A DNA stretch of 64,000 bases from Actinomycetota bacterium (GTDB lineage: Bacteria; Actinomycetota; Acidimicrobiia; Acidimicrobiales; Ilumatobacteraceae): NCBI GenBank assembly GCA_005788815.1, contig SYAZ01000032.1, positions 28,748 through 92,747 of the forward strand. Reading direction: 5' to 3'. Both the position numbers and the translations under genes were made by a program. Positions 1 to 9,064 of this stretch are shown piece after piece. Within the stretch, counting starts at the first letter, position 1; the number at the start of each line of letters is the position of its first letter. The notes below the pieces were generated by a model, which ran no database searches, had not been told where the DNA came from, and worked only from the letters and a program-made list of their open reading frames with translations.

Positions 1-1
1 T

Positions 2-271
2 ACACCGCTTGCAGCAATGAAGTCATTTTTAGCTGACGGCTTAGCGCCACTTGCTCCGCGGTACTCATCCATAAAAATGCCGTTGTTGTTGTTCACATCA
101 GTGCAAGATCACGTGGTGCAACCAAGTGACAGCGATGCGTTAGCCGCTACCTACGGCGGCACTGTGGAACACGTGATGTTGGAACGCAGTTATCACGTTG
201 CGACGCAGGACTACGACAAAGACATTATTTTTGAAGGCTCTGTTGCCTTCGCGCGACGCGTCACTTCATGA
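2..271 (+). CDS. alpha/beta hydrolase, C-terminal part (5' end outside window)
   Basis: The reading frame is open to the left edge, so only about 89 C-terminal residues are visible. They look like the end of a serine carboxylesterase or monoacylglycerol-lipase-like alpha/beta hydrolase: a PLLLFTSVQDHVV strand-turn carries the likely catalytic Asp, and LERSYHVATQDYD carries the likely catalytic His, spaced as in Est30-type esterases. The nucleophile elbow lies outside the window, so catalytic competence cannot be judged. The stop codon overlaps the lgt start in an ATGA, which implies translational coupling. The substrate is unknown. Confidence 0.75.
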   Translation, partial: TPLAAMKSFLADGLAPLAPRYSSIKMPLLLFTSVQDHVVQPSDSDALAATYGGTVEHVMLERSYHVATQDYDKDIIFEGSVAFARRVTS

Positions 272-1110
272 TGCTCTCCGCGATTCTCGCGTCAATTCCT
301 AGTCCATCGTCGGGTTCGCTACATCTTGGTCCACTGCGCCTGAACGCATACGGCTTAATGATCGCACTCGGTGTCATCGTTGCGATTCGAATTGCTGGTC
401 GTCGAGCTGAGTCTCAAGGTGTAGGAACTACAGACGACATTTCGTCAATTGCAATGTGGGCTGTGCCTGCTGGTGTTATCGGTGGGCGCGCGTACCACGT
501 CATCACTGACTACGAATTATTTCGCGGTCAGTGGATTGACGCCGTAAAAATCTGGGAAGGGGGCCTCGGCATTTGGGGTGGCGTCACACTCGGAGTGCTT
601 GTTGGTGCTTGGCGTGCTCGGGTGCGTGGCTTAAACGCCTGGGCAATTGTGTCGTGTGCGGTGCCAGCGATAGCGGTGGCACAATCAATTGGTCGCTGGG
701 GCAATTGGTGGAATCAAGAACTCTTTGGCAGGCCAACAACCTTGCCGTGGGGTCTCAACATTTCTGATTACCGCACTGTGAAGATCGGATACCCCGTCGA
801 CACCCTGTTTCACCCCACGTTCTTGTACGAGTCGCTCGGGTGTTTAGTTCTGGCATGGGGACTGATTGCTCTAGAAAAGCGCCTCAACCCTGCACCTGGT
901 CAAATCGTGGCTTGGTATGTGTTGGGTTACAGCGCTCTGCGGTTTGGCGTTGAGGGGCTTCGAATAGATCCTGCTCATTCGGCAGGTGGGTTGCGTCTCA
1001 ACCAGTGGGTTTCCATCGGGGCGTTCAGTGCGGCGGCTTTGTTTGTAGGAATTACTCGTCTGCGTTCTCGTGGCGACCGCGAAGCGTCTACGGTCATTGA
1101 ACATGAGTGA
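268..1110 (+). CDS. lgt: prolipoprotein diacylglyceryl transferase Lgt
   Basis: Integral membrane enzyme that moves a diacylglyceryl group from phosphatidylglycerol to the lipobox cysteine of prolipoproteins. The 280-residue protein has about seven hydrophobic segments and the Lgt signature GRWGNWWNQELFG near residues 141-153, followed by HPTFLYES. The length is normal for the family. The start ATG sits in an ATGA overlap with the hydrolase gene. Several lipoproteins encoded in this window (FbpA, BtuF, ThiB and the two large surface proteins) are plausible substrates. The gene end overlaps the next start by 8 bases. Confidence 0.95.
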   Translation: MMLSAILASIPSPSSGSLHLGPLRLNAYGLMIALGVIVAIRIAGRRAESQGVGTTDDISSIAMWAVPAGVIGGRAYHVITDYELFRGQWIDAVKIWEGGLGIWGGVTLGVLVGAWRARVRGLNAWAIVSCAVPAIAVAQSIGRWGNWWNQELFGRPTTLPWGLNISDYRTVKIGYPVDTLFHPTFLYESLGCLVLAWGLIALEKRLNPAPGQIVAWYVLGYSALRFGVEGLRIDPAHSAGGLRLNQWVSIGAFSAAALFVGITRLRSRGDREASTVIEHE

Positions 1111-1906
1111 ATGTTTATATGAGGTGCGTGAGCCAGGTATTGGTCTCATTACTTTTAATCGTCCCGACCGTTTGAACGCTTGGACTGGCCGCATGGGCAA
1201 TGAGTACTTTGCTGCGATTGATGCTGCGGTTGCAGATCCAAACGTGCGGGTCATTGTTGTTACCGGCGCGGGGAAGGGTTATTGCGCAGGTGCCGACATG
1301 GGAACGTTGCAAGCAATTCCGTCTGGAGATTCTGCATCCTCAAAAGATGGAGCGAGCATCGTTGAAGGTCGTATGCAAGATGAAATCACGCGTATTACAA
1401 AGCCAGTGATTGCGGCAGTCAATGGCGCAGCTGCCGGACTCGGATTAGTACAAGCCTTGATGTGCGATATGCGCTTTGCTGCAGACACCGCCAAATTCAC
1501 GGTTGCATTTTCAAAGCGTGGACTCATCGGTGAATACGGCATCTCGTGGGTATTGCCACGACTAGTTGGTCAAGCGAATGCTCTCGACCTCATGATGTCG
1601 AGTCGCGTCGTTATGGCGAATGAGGCACAACAGATGGGCATGGTGAACAAAGTTGTTCCTGCAGATCAACTCATGGACGTCGTGCTTGCATATGCGGCCG
1701 ACCTCGCAATGAATGTGTCGCCGTCTTCCATGGCAGTCATGAAGAGACAGGTCTATTCCGACTACGAAAAAGATGTCTCTAGCGCCAGTAAAGAAGCACT
1801 TCGTTTGATGCAGGAATCCTTCACACGGTCAGATTTCAAAGAAGGCGTTCAGAGCTTCTTGCAAAAGCGTCAGGCAGAATTTCCGCCTGTTCATCCGAAC
1901 GCCTAA
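1103..1906 (+). CDS. enoyl-CoA hydratase/isomerase family protein
   Basis: Crotonase-fold protein of 267 residues, probably acting in fatty-acid or acyl-CoA catabolism. Oxyanion-hole motifs are visible in GAGKGYCAGADMG and VNGAAAGLGL, and the family motif around the catalytic acid reads RGLIGEYGISWVLPRLVG. The Glu of GEYG corresponds to an acidic residue of crotonases, while the first crotonase Glu is not obvious, so hydratase versus isomerase activity is open. I chose the ATG at 1103, which overlaps the lgt stop in ATGAGTGA, over an in-frame start at 1070 that would overlap lgt by 41 bases. Confidence 0.85.
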   Translation: MSECLYEVREPGIGLITFNRPDRLNAWTGRMGNEYFAAIDAAVADPNVRVIVVTGAGKGYCAGADMGTLQAIPSGDSASSKDGASIVEGRMQDEITRITKPVIAAVNGAAAGLGLVQALMCDMRFAADTAKFTVAFSKRGLIGEYGISWVLPRLVGQANALDLMMSSRVVMANEAQQMGMVNKVVPADQLMDVVLAYAADLAMNVSPSSMAVMKRQVYSDYEKDVSSASKEALRLMQESFTRSDFKEGVQSFLQKRQAEFPPVHPNA

Positions 1907-1937
1907 ATCCGTTTGCGCCTTCTCGCTAGAGGGCTCG

Positions 1938-1943
1938 TAGGCT
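1938..1943 (+). promoter_or_regulatory. candidate -10 element for gatC (leaderless)
   Basis: TAGGCT lies 7 nt before the GTG start of gatC, and no Shine-Dalgarno sequence is seen. A TTGCGC at 1913-1918 could be a -35, but at 19 bp the spacing is long. Confidence 0.4.
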
Positions 1944-1950
1944 AGAAGCC

Positions 1951-2262
1951 GTGACTCAGTCAGGTAGCCCCATTTTCGCATCCGACGTGGCCAAAGTGGC
2001 TCGTTTGGCGCGTCTCGACATTGATGACGCCCAAGTTGCTCACTTCACCGAGCAGTTAGCCAAAGTCATGGGACATTTCAGCGACATCGATGCCTTAGAT
2101 CTTGATGGTGTTGGCCCCATGACGCAGCCGTATCCACTCGTCAACATCATGCGTGAAGATATAGAACTTCCATGTCTCGACACAGATGAAGTGTTGGCTG
2201 CTGCTCCCGCATCTGATGAGCGCCGTTTTCGTGTTCCACCGATTATTGGATTGGACGACTAA
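1951..2262 (+). CDS. gatC: Asp-tRNA(Asn)/Glu-tRNA(Gln) amidotransferase subunit C
   Basis: Small subunit (103 residues) of the GatCAB amidotransferase that converts misacylated Glu-tRNA(Gln) or Asp-tRNA(Asn) to the correct amide. The N-terminal VAKVARLARLDIDDAQ and the DPMTQP-like segment (GVGPMTQPYPLVNIMREDI) are typical of GatC, which wraps around GatA. The start is GTG. gatA follows after 2 bases, and gatA and gatB overlap, so the three subunits are co-expressed in the order C-A-B. Confidence 0.95.
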   Translation: MTQSGSPIFASDVAKVARLARLDIDDAQVAHFTEQLAKVMGHFSDIDALDLDGVGPMTQPYPLVNIMREDIELPCLDTDEVLAAAPASDERRFRVPPIIGLDD

Positions 2263-2264
2263 CA

Positions 2265-3704
2265 GTGTCTGCTATTCCATCCACAGCATCTGAGATTGCA
2301 GCAGCAGTGATAGCGAAACGCATAACAGCGCGCGCAGTCATTGATGATTACCTTTCGCGCATCGACGCGCGTGAATCTGAGATTCATGCTTTCAACTTGG
2401 TGATGGCACAAGATGCGCGCGCGCAAGCAGATGCGATCGATGCAGATATTGTCGCTGGTCGCCCAGTGGGGCCACTTGCTGGTGTTCCCATTGCAATCAA
2501 AGACAACATGTGCACGCACGGCGTAGAGACAACATGCTCATCAAAAATTCTGGAGGGCTGGAAGCCGCCGTATGATGCAACAGTGATCACGCGTTTGCGC
2601 ACAGCTGGCGCTGTCATCATCGGCAAGACCAACATGGACGAATTTGCTATGGGTTCGAGTACTGAGAACTCTGCGTTCGGTTCCACTCGTAATCCGTGCG
2701 ATGTTTCGCGAGTGCCTGGTGGTTCAAGTGGCGGCAGTGCTGCCGCAGTTGCTGCTGGTTTTTCTCCCGTCAGTCTGGGTAGCGATACCGGTGGAAGTAT
2801 TCGCCAGCCTGCAGCAATGTGCGGTGTTGTCGGCGTGAAGCCAACATACGGAGTAGTCAGTCGTTATGGCCTCGTTGCGTATGCCAGTTCACTTGATCAG
2901 ATTGGTCCGTTTGCCACCACAGTTGCTGATGCTGCACTTCTTACCGAGGTCATTGGTGGACACGACCCCATGGATTCCACGTCTATTCCGCTCGCATCTC
3001 CATCGCTTTTGCCGTCCGTCAGCCAAGGTGTTTCCGGCATGCGTATTGGTCGCGTCACAGATCTTCCTGCTGGTGCAGAACCAGAAGTTGTAGCGCAACT
3101 CAACGAAGCATTTGCTGCATTAGAAGCAGCCGGAGCCACCATTGTCGACATCACGCTTCCGTCATTGTCATATGCATTGACTGCGTATTACCTCATTGCA
3201 CCAGCAGAGGCGAGTAGCAATCTTGCTCGTTTCGATGGTGTTCGATTTGGTCTACGCGTCAATGCAGCAGATACAAACTCAATGTACGGAGCAACGCGTG
3301 CTGCAGGCTTTGGTGATGAAGTCAAGCGACGCATCATGTTGGGAACCTACGCATTGTCTGCTGGTTACTACGACGCGTATTACGGAAAAGCATTGAAAGT
3401 GCGCCGGCTTATTGCACAAGATTTTGAACGCGCATACGAACAAGTAGATGCCATCTTGACCCCTACATCTCCGGTTGTGGCTTTCAAGTTTGGCGACAAA
3501 GTCGACGACCCAATGTCTATGTATCTATGCGACATCTACACAATTCCCACAAACTTGGCAGGCCACCCTGCAATGAGTGTTCCCTTTGGAACAGGCGCAC
3601 ATGGTTTACCAGTAGGTATTCAAGTGTTGGCACCAGCGCTTGGAGAACAAGCAATGTTCAGAGTTGGCGGAGCCCTTGAAGTTGCTGCAGGAGGCGCACA
3701 ATGA
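2265..3704 (+). CDS. gatA: Asp-tRNA(Asn)/Glu-tRNA(Gln) amidotransferase subunit A
   Basis: Amidase-signature subunit (479 residues) that hydrolyses glutamine and supplies ammonia to GatB. The Ser-cisSer-Lys triad context is visible: Lys in AIKDNMC, the glycine/serine-rich GGSSGGSAAAVAAG, and the nucleophile region GSDTGGSIRQPAA. The GTG start lies two bases after the gatC stop, and the end overlaps gatB by 4 bases (ATGA). Length and motif order are those of a normal full-length enzyme. Confidence 0.97.
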   Translation: MSAIPSTASEIAAAVIAKRITARAVIDDYLSRIDARESEIHAFNLVMAQDARAQADAIDADIVAGRPVGPLAGVPIAIKDNMCTHGVETTCSSKILEGWKPPYDATVITRLRTAGAVIIGKTNMDEFAMGSSTENSAFGSTRNPCDVSRVPGGSSGGSAAAVAAGFSPVSLGSDTGGSIRQPAAMCGVVGVKPTYGVVSRYGLVAYASSLDQIGPFATTVADAALLTEVIGGHDPMDSTSIPLASPSLLPSVSQGVSGMRIGRVTDLPAGAEPEVVAQLNEAFAALEAAGATIVDITLPSLSYALTAYYLIAPAEASSNLARFDGVRFGLRVNAADTNSMYGATRAAGFGDEVKRRIMLGTYALSAGYYDAYYGKALKVRRLIAQDFERAYEQVDAILTPTSPVVAFKFGDKVDDPMSMYLCDIYTIPTNLAGHPAMSVPFGTGAHGLPVGIQVLAPALGEQAMFRVGGALEVAAGGAQ

Positions 3705-5173
3705 GCGATAGTCCTCTTAGTTCCATAGTTGCAACCGAAGATCAAATGCTTGAGGGTGGTTGGGAACTCATTGTTGGTTTAGAAGTGCATGTCGAATTGG
3801 CGACGCGCACAAAACTATTCAGTGGTTCACCAAACAGATTTGGCGACGAGCCAAACGTCAACATTGACCCCGTCACGTTGGGCTTGCCTGGTGCGTTACC
3901 AGTGTTGAATAGGCAAGCAGTCGAACTTGCCATGCGTATCGGTGTTGCGTTGAACTGCAGAATTCAGCCGTGCATCTTTCACCGTAAGAACTATTTCTAC
4001 CCAGACATGCCAAAGGCGTATCAAATTAGTCAGTACGACATTCCATTGAATGTCGACGGCTTTCTTGAGTTGCCGAGTGGAACCACCATTGGTGTTGAAC
4101 GCGCGCATCTTGAAGAAGACACTGGCAAGAGCACTCATGTTGGCGGTGCAACTGGCCGTATTCACGGAAGTGATTATTCGCTCATTGACTTCAACCGCGC
4201 CGGCGTGCCACTTGTAGAAATCGTGTCGCGTCCAGATATTCGCACTAGCGAGCACGCACGTGAATACGTGTCAGAGCTCCGAGCAATTTTGGAAGTCATT
4301 GGCGCATCTGACGCAAAGATGGAAGAAGGCTCCATGCGTGTCGATGCAAACGTGTCAGTGCACAAGCCTGGAACCCCTTTTGGCACACGTTGCGAGATTA
4401 AGAACGTGAACTCCATTCGTGCTCTTGGTCGCGCTATTGATTACGAAGCACGTCGCCAAATTGATGTTCTCGATACTGGTGGTGTCATTCGCCAAGAGAC
4501 CCGACACTGGGACGATGCCGAAGGCCGTACGCATACGTTGCGTGTAAAAGAAGACGCCGACGATTACAGATATTTCCCTGAGCCAGACCTAGTGCCAGTG
4601 GCACCAGATGACGCATGGGTACAAGCAGTGCGCGACAATTTGCCGATGCTTCCGGCTGCACGTCGTTCGGCATTGTCTGCATTGACCGGTTACGACACTC
4701 GGTCTGAAGCAATCATCGTTGTTGTTGAGCGTGCCCAACATGATTACGTGCAAGCAGTAGCAGATGCTGGTGGCGATGCAGTGCGTGCACTCATTTATGT
4801 GCAACAAGCATTTGCTGACGCTGGCCCAACACCGGCCGTGCCTGCAAAAGATTTAGCCGCTCTCACCATTCTTGAGCGCGACGGCAAACTGTCTGCAACG
4901 CAAGCCAAGACCGTGTTGTCTGAACTAGTGGAAAACGGTGGAGGCGACGCTGCTGCCATTGCCGCTGCTAAAGGTTTTGAAGCAATGGACAACTCGGCAG
5001 TGGAAGCAATGGTGGATGAAGCCATTGCCGCTGACCCTGATGCGTGGTCTAAATACTGCGCCGGCGAAGAAAAGGCTGCAGGAGCAATCGTTGGCCGTGT
5101 GATGAAAGCCAGTAAAGGCAAGGCAGATGGCAAGGTTGTCAGTGCCATTATGCAATCACGCCGCGGTTCGTAA
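3701..5173 (+). CDS. gatB: Asp-tRNA(Asn)/Glu-tRNA(Gln) amidotransferase subunit B
   Basis: tRNA-binding kinase/transamidase subunit (490 residues). It phosphorylates the misacylated aminoacyl group and amidates it with ammonia channelled from GatA. Typical GatB segments are GLEVHVEL near the N-terminus, FHRKNYFYPDMPKAYQISQYD, and HLEEDTGKSTH; the C-terminal region from about residue 335 is the YqeY-like tRNA-recognition tail. Its presence implies that this organism makes Gln-tRNA and/or Asn-tRNA by the indirect route. Confidence 0.97.
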   Translation: MSDSPLSSIVATEDQMLEGGWELIVGLEVHVELATRTKLFSGSPNRFGDEPNVNIDPVTLGLPGALPVLNRQAVELAMRIGVALNCRIQPCIFHRKNYFYPDMPKAYQISQYDIPLNVDGFLELPSGTTIGVERAHLEEDTGKSTHVGGATGRIHGSDYSLIDFNRAGVPLVEIVSRPDIRTSEHAREYVSELRAILEVIGASDAKMEEGSMRVDANVSVHKPGTPFGTRCEIKNVNSIRALGRAIDYEARRQIDVLDTGGVIRQETRHWDDAEGRTHTLRVKEDADDYRYFPEPDLVPVAPDDAWVQAVRDNLPMLPAARRSALSALTGYDTRSEAIIVVVERAQHDYVQAVADAGGDAVRALIYVQQAFADAGPTPAVPAKDLAALTILERDGKLSATQAKTVLSELVENGGGDAAAIAAAKGFEAMDNSAVEAMVDEAIAADPDAWSKYCAGEEKAAGAIVGRVMKASKGKADGKVVSAIMQSRRGS

Positions 5174-5191
5174 CTAACGAAGCATTCGGCG

Positions 5192-5197
5192 TACTGT
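5192..5197 (+). promoter_or_regulatory. candidate -10 element for the acyl-CoA dehydrogenase gene
   Basis: TACTGT sits 6 nt before the ATG at 5204. The 30-base gap after gatB has no Shine-Dalgarno sequence, so this gene may start its own leaderless transcript. Confidence 0.4.
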
Positions 5198-5203
5198 TCG
5201 CCT

Positions 5204-6460
5204 ATGGATTTTGAAATTCCCGCAGACGTTCAGACAACCCTCGACGCTCTTGATGCTTTCATTGAAAAAGAGATCAAGCCGCTACAGGCTCAAGATGACA
5301 ACGAAAGATTCTTTGATCATCGCCGTGAATGGGCGCGTACAGATTTTGAAAACGATGGTGTTCCCCGTGCGGATTGGGAAGCGTTGTTGCGCGAGATGCG
5401 TCGCAGGGCAGACGCAGCCGGCTGGTTACGGCTTGCACTTCCACAAGAGTTCGGTGGCCAGAGTGCTAGCAACTTGAAGATGGCGATCATCCGTGAGCAT
5501 TTGGCAACAAAAGGTCTGGGCTTGCATAACGATTTGCAAAACGAATCAAGCATTGTGGGCAACTTTCCCACTGTGCTCATGATGCGCGATTTTGGAACAG
5601 AAGAACAAAAGAAAGAATGGATGCCTGGGTTCCTTGATGGCACCAAACGGCTTGCATTTGGTCTCACCGAGCCCAATCACGGAAGTGATGCCACGTATCT
5701 AGAGACCACCGCCTACAAAGATGGCGACGAATGGGTCATCAATGGAATGAAGCGTTGGAACAGTGGTCTGCATCACGCCACCCACGACATCATTTTTGCG
5801 CGCACAAGTGGAACACCGGGAGATCCGAAAGGAATCAGTGCGTTCTTAGTCCCTACCGATGCGCCTGGTTTTAAAGTGGAGTTCTTCTGGTGGACATTCA
5901 ACATGCCAACAGACCATGCTGAAGTAAGCATCACTGATGTACGAGTAGGACCCGAAGCATTGTTTGGTCCCGCAGAAATGGGACTCGAACTAGCTCAACA
6001 TTTCGTGCATGAAAACCGAATTCGCCAAGCAGCATCTTCACTAGGTGCAGCGCAATTCTGCATTAACGAAGCTGTGCGATATTCGAATGAGCGAATTACG
6101 TGGGGTAAAAAACTCAGTGTGAATCAAGGTATTCAATTTCCACTTGTTGAACTTCACACAGAGGCTGCAATGTTGCGTCAACTGATTCGTTACACAGCAA
6201 CCATGCTCGACCAAAAGCACCATATGGAAGTCACGCACCTCGTGGCCATGTGCAATTACCGTGCGAACCGTTTGGCCTGTGATGCCGCTGACCGTGCAAT
6301 GCAGACCTGCGGAGGGGTTGGCTACAGCCGCCATATGCCTTTTGAACACATTTATCGGCACCATCGCCGGTATCGCATCACGGAAGGCTCTGAAGAGATT
6401 CAGATGCGTAAGGTGGCCAGCAATCTGTTTGGTTTTGGGTCTTCGAAAGAACGTCGCTAA
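5204..6460 (+). CDS. acyl-CoA dehydrogenase family protein
   Basis: FAD-dependent acyl-CoA dehydrogenase of 418 residues. The N-terminal alpha domain is followed by the flavin/substrate segment AFGLTEPNHGSDATYLETTA, a central beta domain, and a C-terminal helical bundle with CGGVGYSRHMPFEHIYR and RITEGSEEIQM. The Glu of TEGSEEIQ occupies the usual catalytic-base position of the EGT-type motif. It probably oxidises a branched or long-chain acyl-CoA, but the substrate cannot be read from sequence. It ends 6 bases before the convergent iron-transport operon. Confidence 0.88.
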   Translation: MDFEIPADVQTTLDALDAFIEKEIKPLQAQDDNERFFDHRREWARTDFENDGVPRADWEALLREMRRRADAAGWLRLALPQEFGGQSASNLKMAIIREHLATKGLGLHNDLQNESSIVGNFPTVLMMRDFGTEEQKKEWMPGFLDGTKRLAFGLTEPNHGSDATYLETTAYKDGDEWVINGMKRWNSGLHHATHDIIFARTSGTPGDPKGISAFLVPTDAPGFKVEFFWWTFNMPTDHAEVSITDVRVGPEALFGPAEMGLELAQHFVHENRIRQAASSLGAAQFCINEAVRYSNERITWGKKLSVNQGIQFPLVELHTEAAMLRQLIRYTATMLDQKHHMEVTHLVAMCNYRANRLACDAADRAMQTCGGVGYSRHMPFEHIYRHHRRYRITEGSEEIQMRKVASNLFGFGSSKERR

Positions 6461-6466
6461 ACGTAA

Positions 6467-7522
6467 TCAGACTGGAAACGACAACACTTGGCTGTTCACC
6501 AGCACACCTACGAAACTGCCTACCTTAGGTAGTAATCGTGAATGTAAACGCGCAGTAATCACGAGGCCGTCTTCGAAGCGCACATCAACAGTGCCATCAT
6601 GACCGAAATATCGGGTCACGAGTACTTCACCAGTCACAACTGCATGTGGATTGTCGGTCTTCACAAGTTCAAATTGTTCGGGGCGAATAATTACGGTTGT
6701 CGGACCAGGGGATTGGGGCCGTAGAAGTTCAATAGATCCGAATCGTGTTGCCACTGATGTGCCGTTCGCTTCGACGGTGCCAGAGAAAGAAACTGCCTCA
6801 CCAATGAAGCCGGCGACTTCGGTTGTTTCAGGGTTGCGATAGGCACTGACGGGGTCGGAGAATTGAGCAATGCGTCCTTTCATAAGAACAGCGACTGCAT
6901 CGGCAACGGAAAGAGCCTCGTCTTGATCATGGGTGACCCACAATGCCGTAGCACCAGCGGTGCGCAAAATATTGACCACTTGCTCACGCAATGTTTCGCG
7001 AAGTCCAGCGTCAAGGGCGGAAAATGGTTCGTCGAGAAGTACCAGGGCTGGCTGAGTGGCAAGGGCGCGTGCAAGTGCAATGCGTTGTTGCATGCCGCCC
7101 GACAATTCAGAAGGACGTTGATCAGCCGAGTCGGGGAGACCAACAAGTTCGAGCATCTCCTTGACGCGGGCACGTGCTTCAGGTGAGCGTCGTTTCTTCA
7201 GACCGAACGCAATGTTTTCACTCACGCTGAGGTGAGGAAAGAGAGCTCCTTCTTGGACGACTATTGAAATACCTCGCTCGTGTGGCGGCACCCATATGTG
7301 TGGATCTGCCACAACGACTCCGTTGATGGAGATAGTTCCATGAGTTGGCCGTTCGAAACCAGCGACGATGCGCAGAAGAGTGGTCTTTCCTCCTCCGGAT
7401 GGTCCAAGTAGTGCAGTGATGCTTCCGTGCTGAATTTCAAGGTTCACTGAGTCGAGCACTTGGTGATCCCCAAAGAAATGGGACACGTTGTTGAGTTGAA
7501 GTGCGCTTGAACTGCTCATCAT
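6467..7522 (-). CDS. fbpC: ferric iron ABC transporter, ATP-binding protein (FbpC-like)
   Basis: ATPase of an iron importer, 351 residues. Walker A is GPSGGGKTT, the ABC signature is LSGGMQQRIALARAL, Walker B is LVLLDEPFSAL, and the H-loop is WVTHDQDEA. The C-terminal about 90 residues form a TOBE-like regulatory region. The gene overlaps the permease gene upstream by 4 bases and is last in a substrate-binding protein, permease, ATPase operon. The Fe(III) assignment rests mainly on the partner binding protein and the DtxR-type boxes upstream; this ATPase family also serves other oxyanion or polyamine uptake systems. Confidence 0.85.
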   Translation of the reverse strand: MMSSSSALQLNNVSHFFGDHQVLDSVNLEIQHGSITALLGPSGGGKTTLLRIVAGFERPTHGTISINGVVVADPHIWVPPHERGISIVVQEGALFPHLSVSENIAFGLKKRRSPEARARVKEMLELVGLPDSADQRPSELSGGMQQRIALARALATQPALVLLDEPFSALDAGLRETLREQVVNILRTAGATALWVTHDQDEALSVADAVAVLMKGRIAQFSDPVSAYRNPETTEVAGFIGEAVSFSGTVEANGTSVATRFGSIELLRPQSPGPTTVIIRPEQFELVKTDNPHAVVTGEVLVTRYFGHDGTVDVRFEDGLVITARLHSRLLPKVGSFVGVLVNSQVLSFPV

Positions 7523-9042
7523 TTTTGCTCTCTCGAAACGGATAGTGCACCGAGCAATGCTGTGGGTACAGCCGCCAATACCAACATCGACATAGCGTAG
7601 GGACCAACGGCGGCATAGTCGGACAATGCGCTGAAATCCCAGATACGAGTGGACAATGTGTCCATGCCCGTGGGTCGCAGTAGGAGGGTGACAGGGAGTT
7701 CTTTTACTGCCGCCAGCATGGTGAGAGCGATGCCGGCCAAAAGCCCAGGCAGTGCAATTGGAATAGTGACTCGAAGAAGTGTGGTCATGGTTCCAGAACC
7801 AAGACTGTGGGCGACATCTTCCAATGTGGCGGGGGTTTTCTCAAGGGCAGCGCGAATGGACGTAACCATGACGGGAAGAAAAATGATGACTTGACCAAAG
7901 ATGAGGAGTGGGAACTCTTGGTACCACGGACGTACCGCACGTATTCCGACATAAACAACAGAAATGGCAACGACTATTCCGGGCAATGCGTGAGTGATGT
8001 ATGTAGCGCGCTCGGGAATAACTGCCAAGATTCCGCGCATGCGCACTGCACACCATGCGACCGGAAATGCAAGTAGCAATGTGACCACTGCAGTGACAAT
8101 TCCGTTGAAAAATGATTGTTCTGATGCATACCACACAGATGACCATTGGGTATTGCGTGTGGTGTCACGAGTCATCCATTCAATGACACTGACCACGGGG
8201 ATGCCGACAGCGGGCACAAGTACGAGACAACTACCGACGATTGCGATGAATGAAGCTCGGCTATTCCTGTTTCTGCCACGGCGACGAACGGCAGGTCCGC
8301 TTGTGGCGGCATCGCTGCGTCCGCGTATGAATGTTTCGGCATAGGTGAGCGCAAGAGCTGCGGCTAACAAAACAACTGACAACGTGGCAGCGCGAGTGGG
8401 GTTGAAGCCCGCACGATATGCGCCGTAAATCACCCAGGTGAAAACTTCATGTCTCATTGCTGCCACTGCACCGAAATCACTGAGTGAGTACAACGCAACG
8501 AGAAGTGCTCCCGCTGCAATGGGGCGACGTAGTTGCGGTAAAACAACTTCGCGAAGTATTGCGAACTGCGAGCGGCCCATCGTGCGTGCAATTTCTTCGT
8601 GTACTGGGTTGATTGCACTCATCGCAGCAGACACCGGCAGCATGACGTATGGAAAACAAGCAAATGTGAGGACAATGAACGCACCGAGAAAACCCGAGAT
8701 GCCTGGTTGCCATGAGATCCAAGCAAATGCCGAAAGGTACGAAGGGATTGCTAACGGCAATGAGAAGGCGATTGTCAGAAGAAAGCGAACAGGAAGTCCG
8801 GACATAGTGATGACCCAACTTGCAAAGGTGCCGATGATGACGCTGGCACAGGTGACACAGATGGCAAGAGTGACGCTGCGAATAATCAGCGAGAGTGTGC
8901 GATCTTGAAATAGTTCATCTAGGAATGGTTGAAGACCTTGCGACAGTGATTGAACCCCGAGATACCAGAGGGGGACCAAAGAAATGAGAGCAGCAACGAA
9001 CGCAAGGCCAAGGAGAGCGAGAAATCCTTTTGTTCGCTGCAT
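7519..9042 (-). CDS. fbpB: ferric iron ABC transporter, fused permease (FbpB-like)
   Basis: Two-domain inner-membrane permease of 507 residues with about twelve hydrophobic segments in two homologous halves, as in FbpB/AfuB. Each half carries an EAA-type loop for contact with the ATPase: EIARTMGRSQFAILREVVLPQLRRP in the first and EDVAHSLGSGTMTTLLRVTIPIALPG in the second. It lies between the binding-protein gene (22-base gap) and the ATPase gene (4-base overlap). A single fused permease is the usual arrangement for Fe(III) importers of this family. Confidence 0.87.
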   Translation of the reverse strand: MQRTKGFLALLGLAFVAALISLVPLWYLGVQSLSQGLQPFLDELFQDRTLSLIIRSVTLAICVTCASVIIGTFASWVITMSGLPVRFLLTIAFSLPLAIPSYLSAFAWISWQPGISGFLGAFIVLTFACFPYVMLPVSAAMSAINPVHEEIARTMGRSQFAILREVVLPQLRRPIAAGALLVALYSLSDFGAVAAMRHEVFTWVIYGAYRAGFNPTRAATLSVVLLAAALALTYAETFIRGRSDAATSGPAVRRRGRNRNSRASFIAIVGSCLVLVPAVGIPVVSVIEWMTRDTTRNTQWSSVWYASEQSFFNGIVTAVVTLLLAFPVAWCAVRMRGILAVIPERATYITHALPGIVVAISVVYVGIRAVRPWYQEFPLLIFGQVIIFLPVMVTSIRAALEKTPATLEDVAHSLGSGTMTTLLRVTIPIALPGLLAGIALTMLAAVKELPVTLLLRPTGMDTLSTRIWDFSALSDYAAVGPYAMSMLVLAAVPTALLGALSVSREQK

Positions 9043-9064
9043 GGCTACATCATTTCGTGTTTGC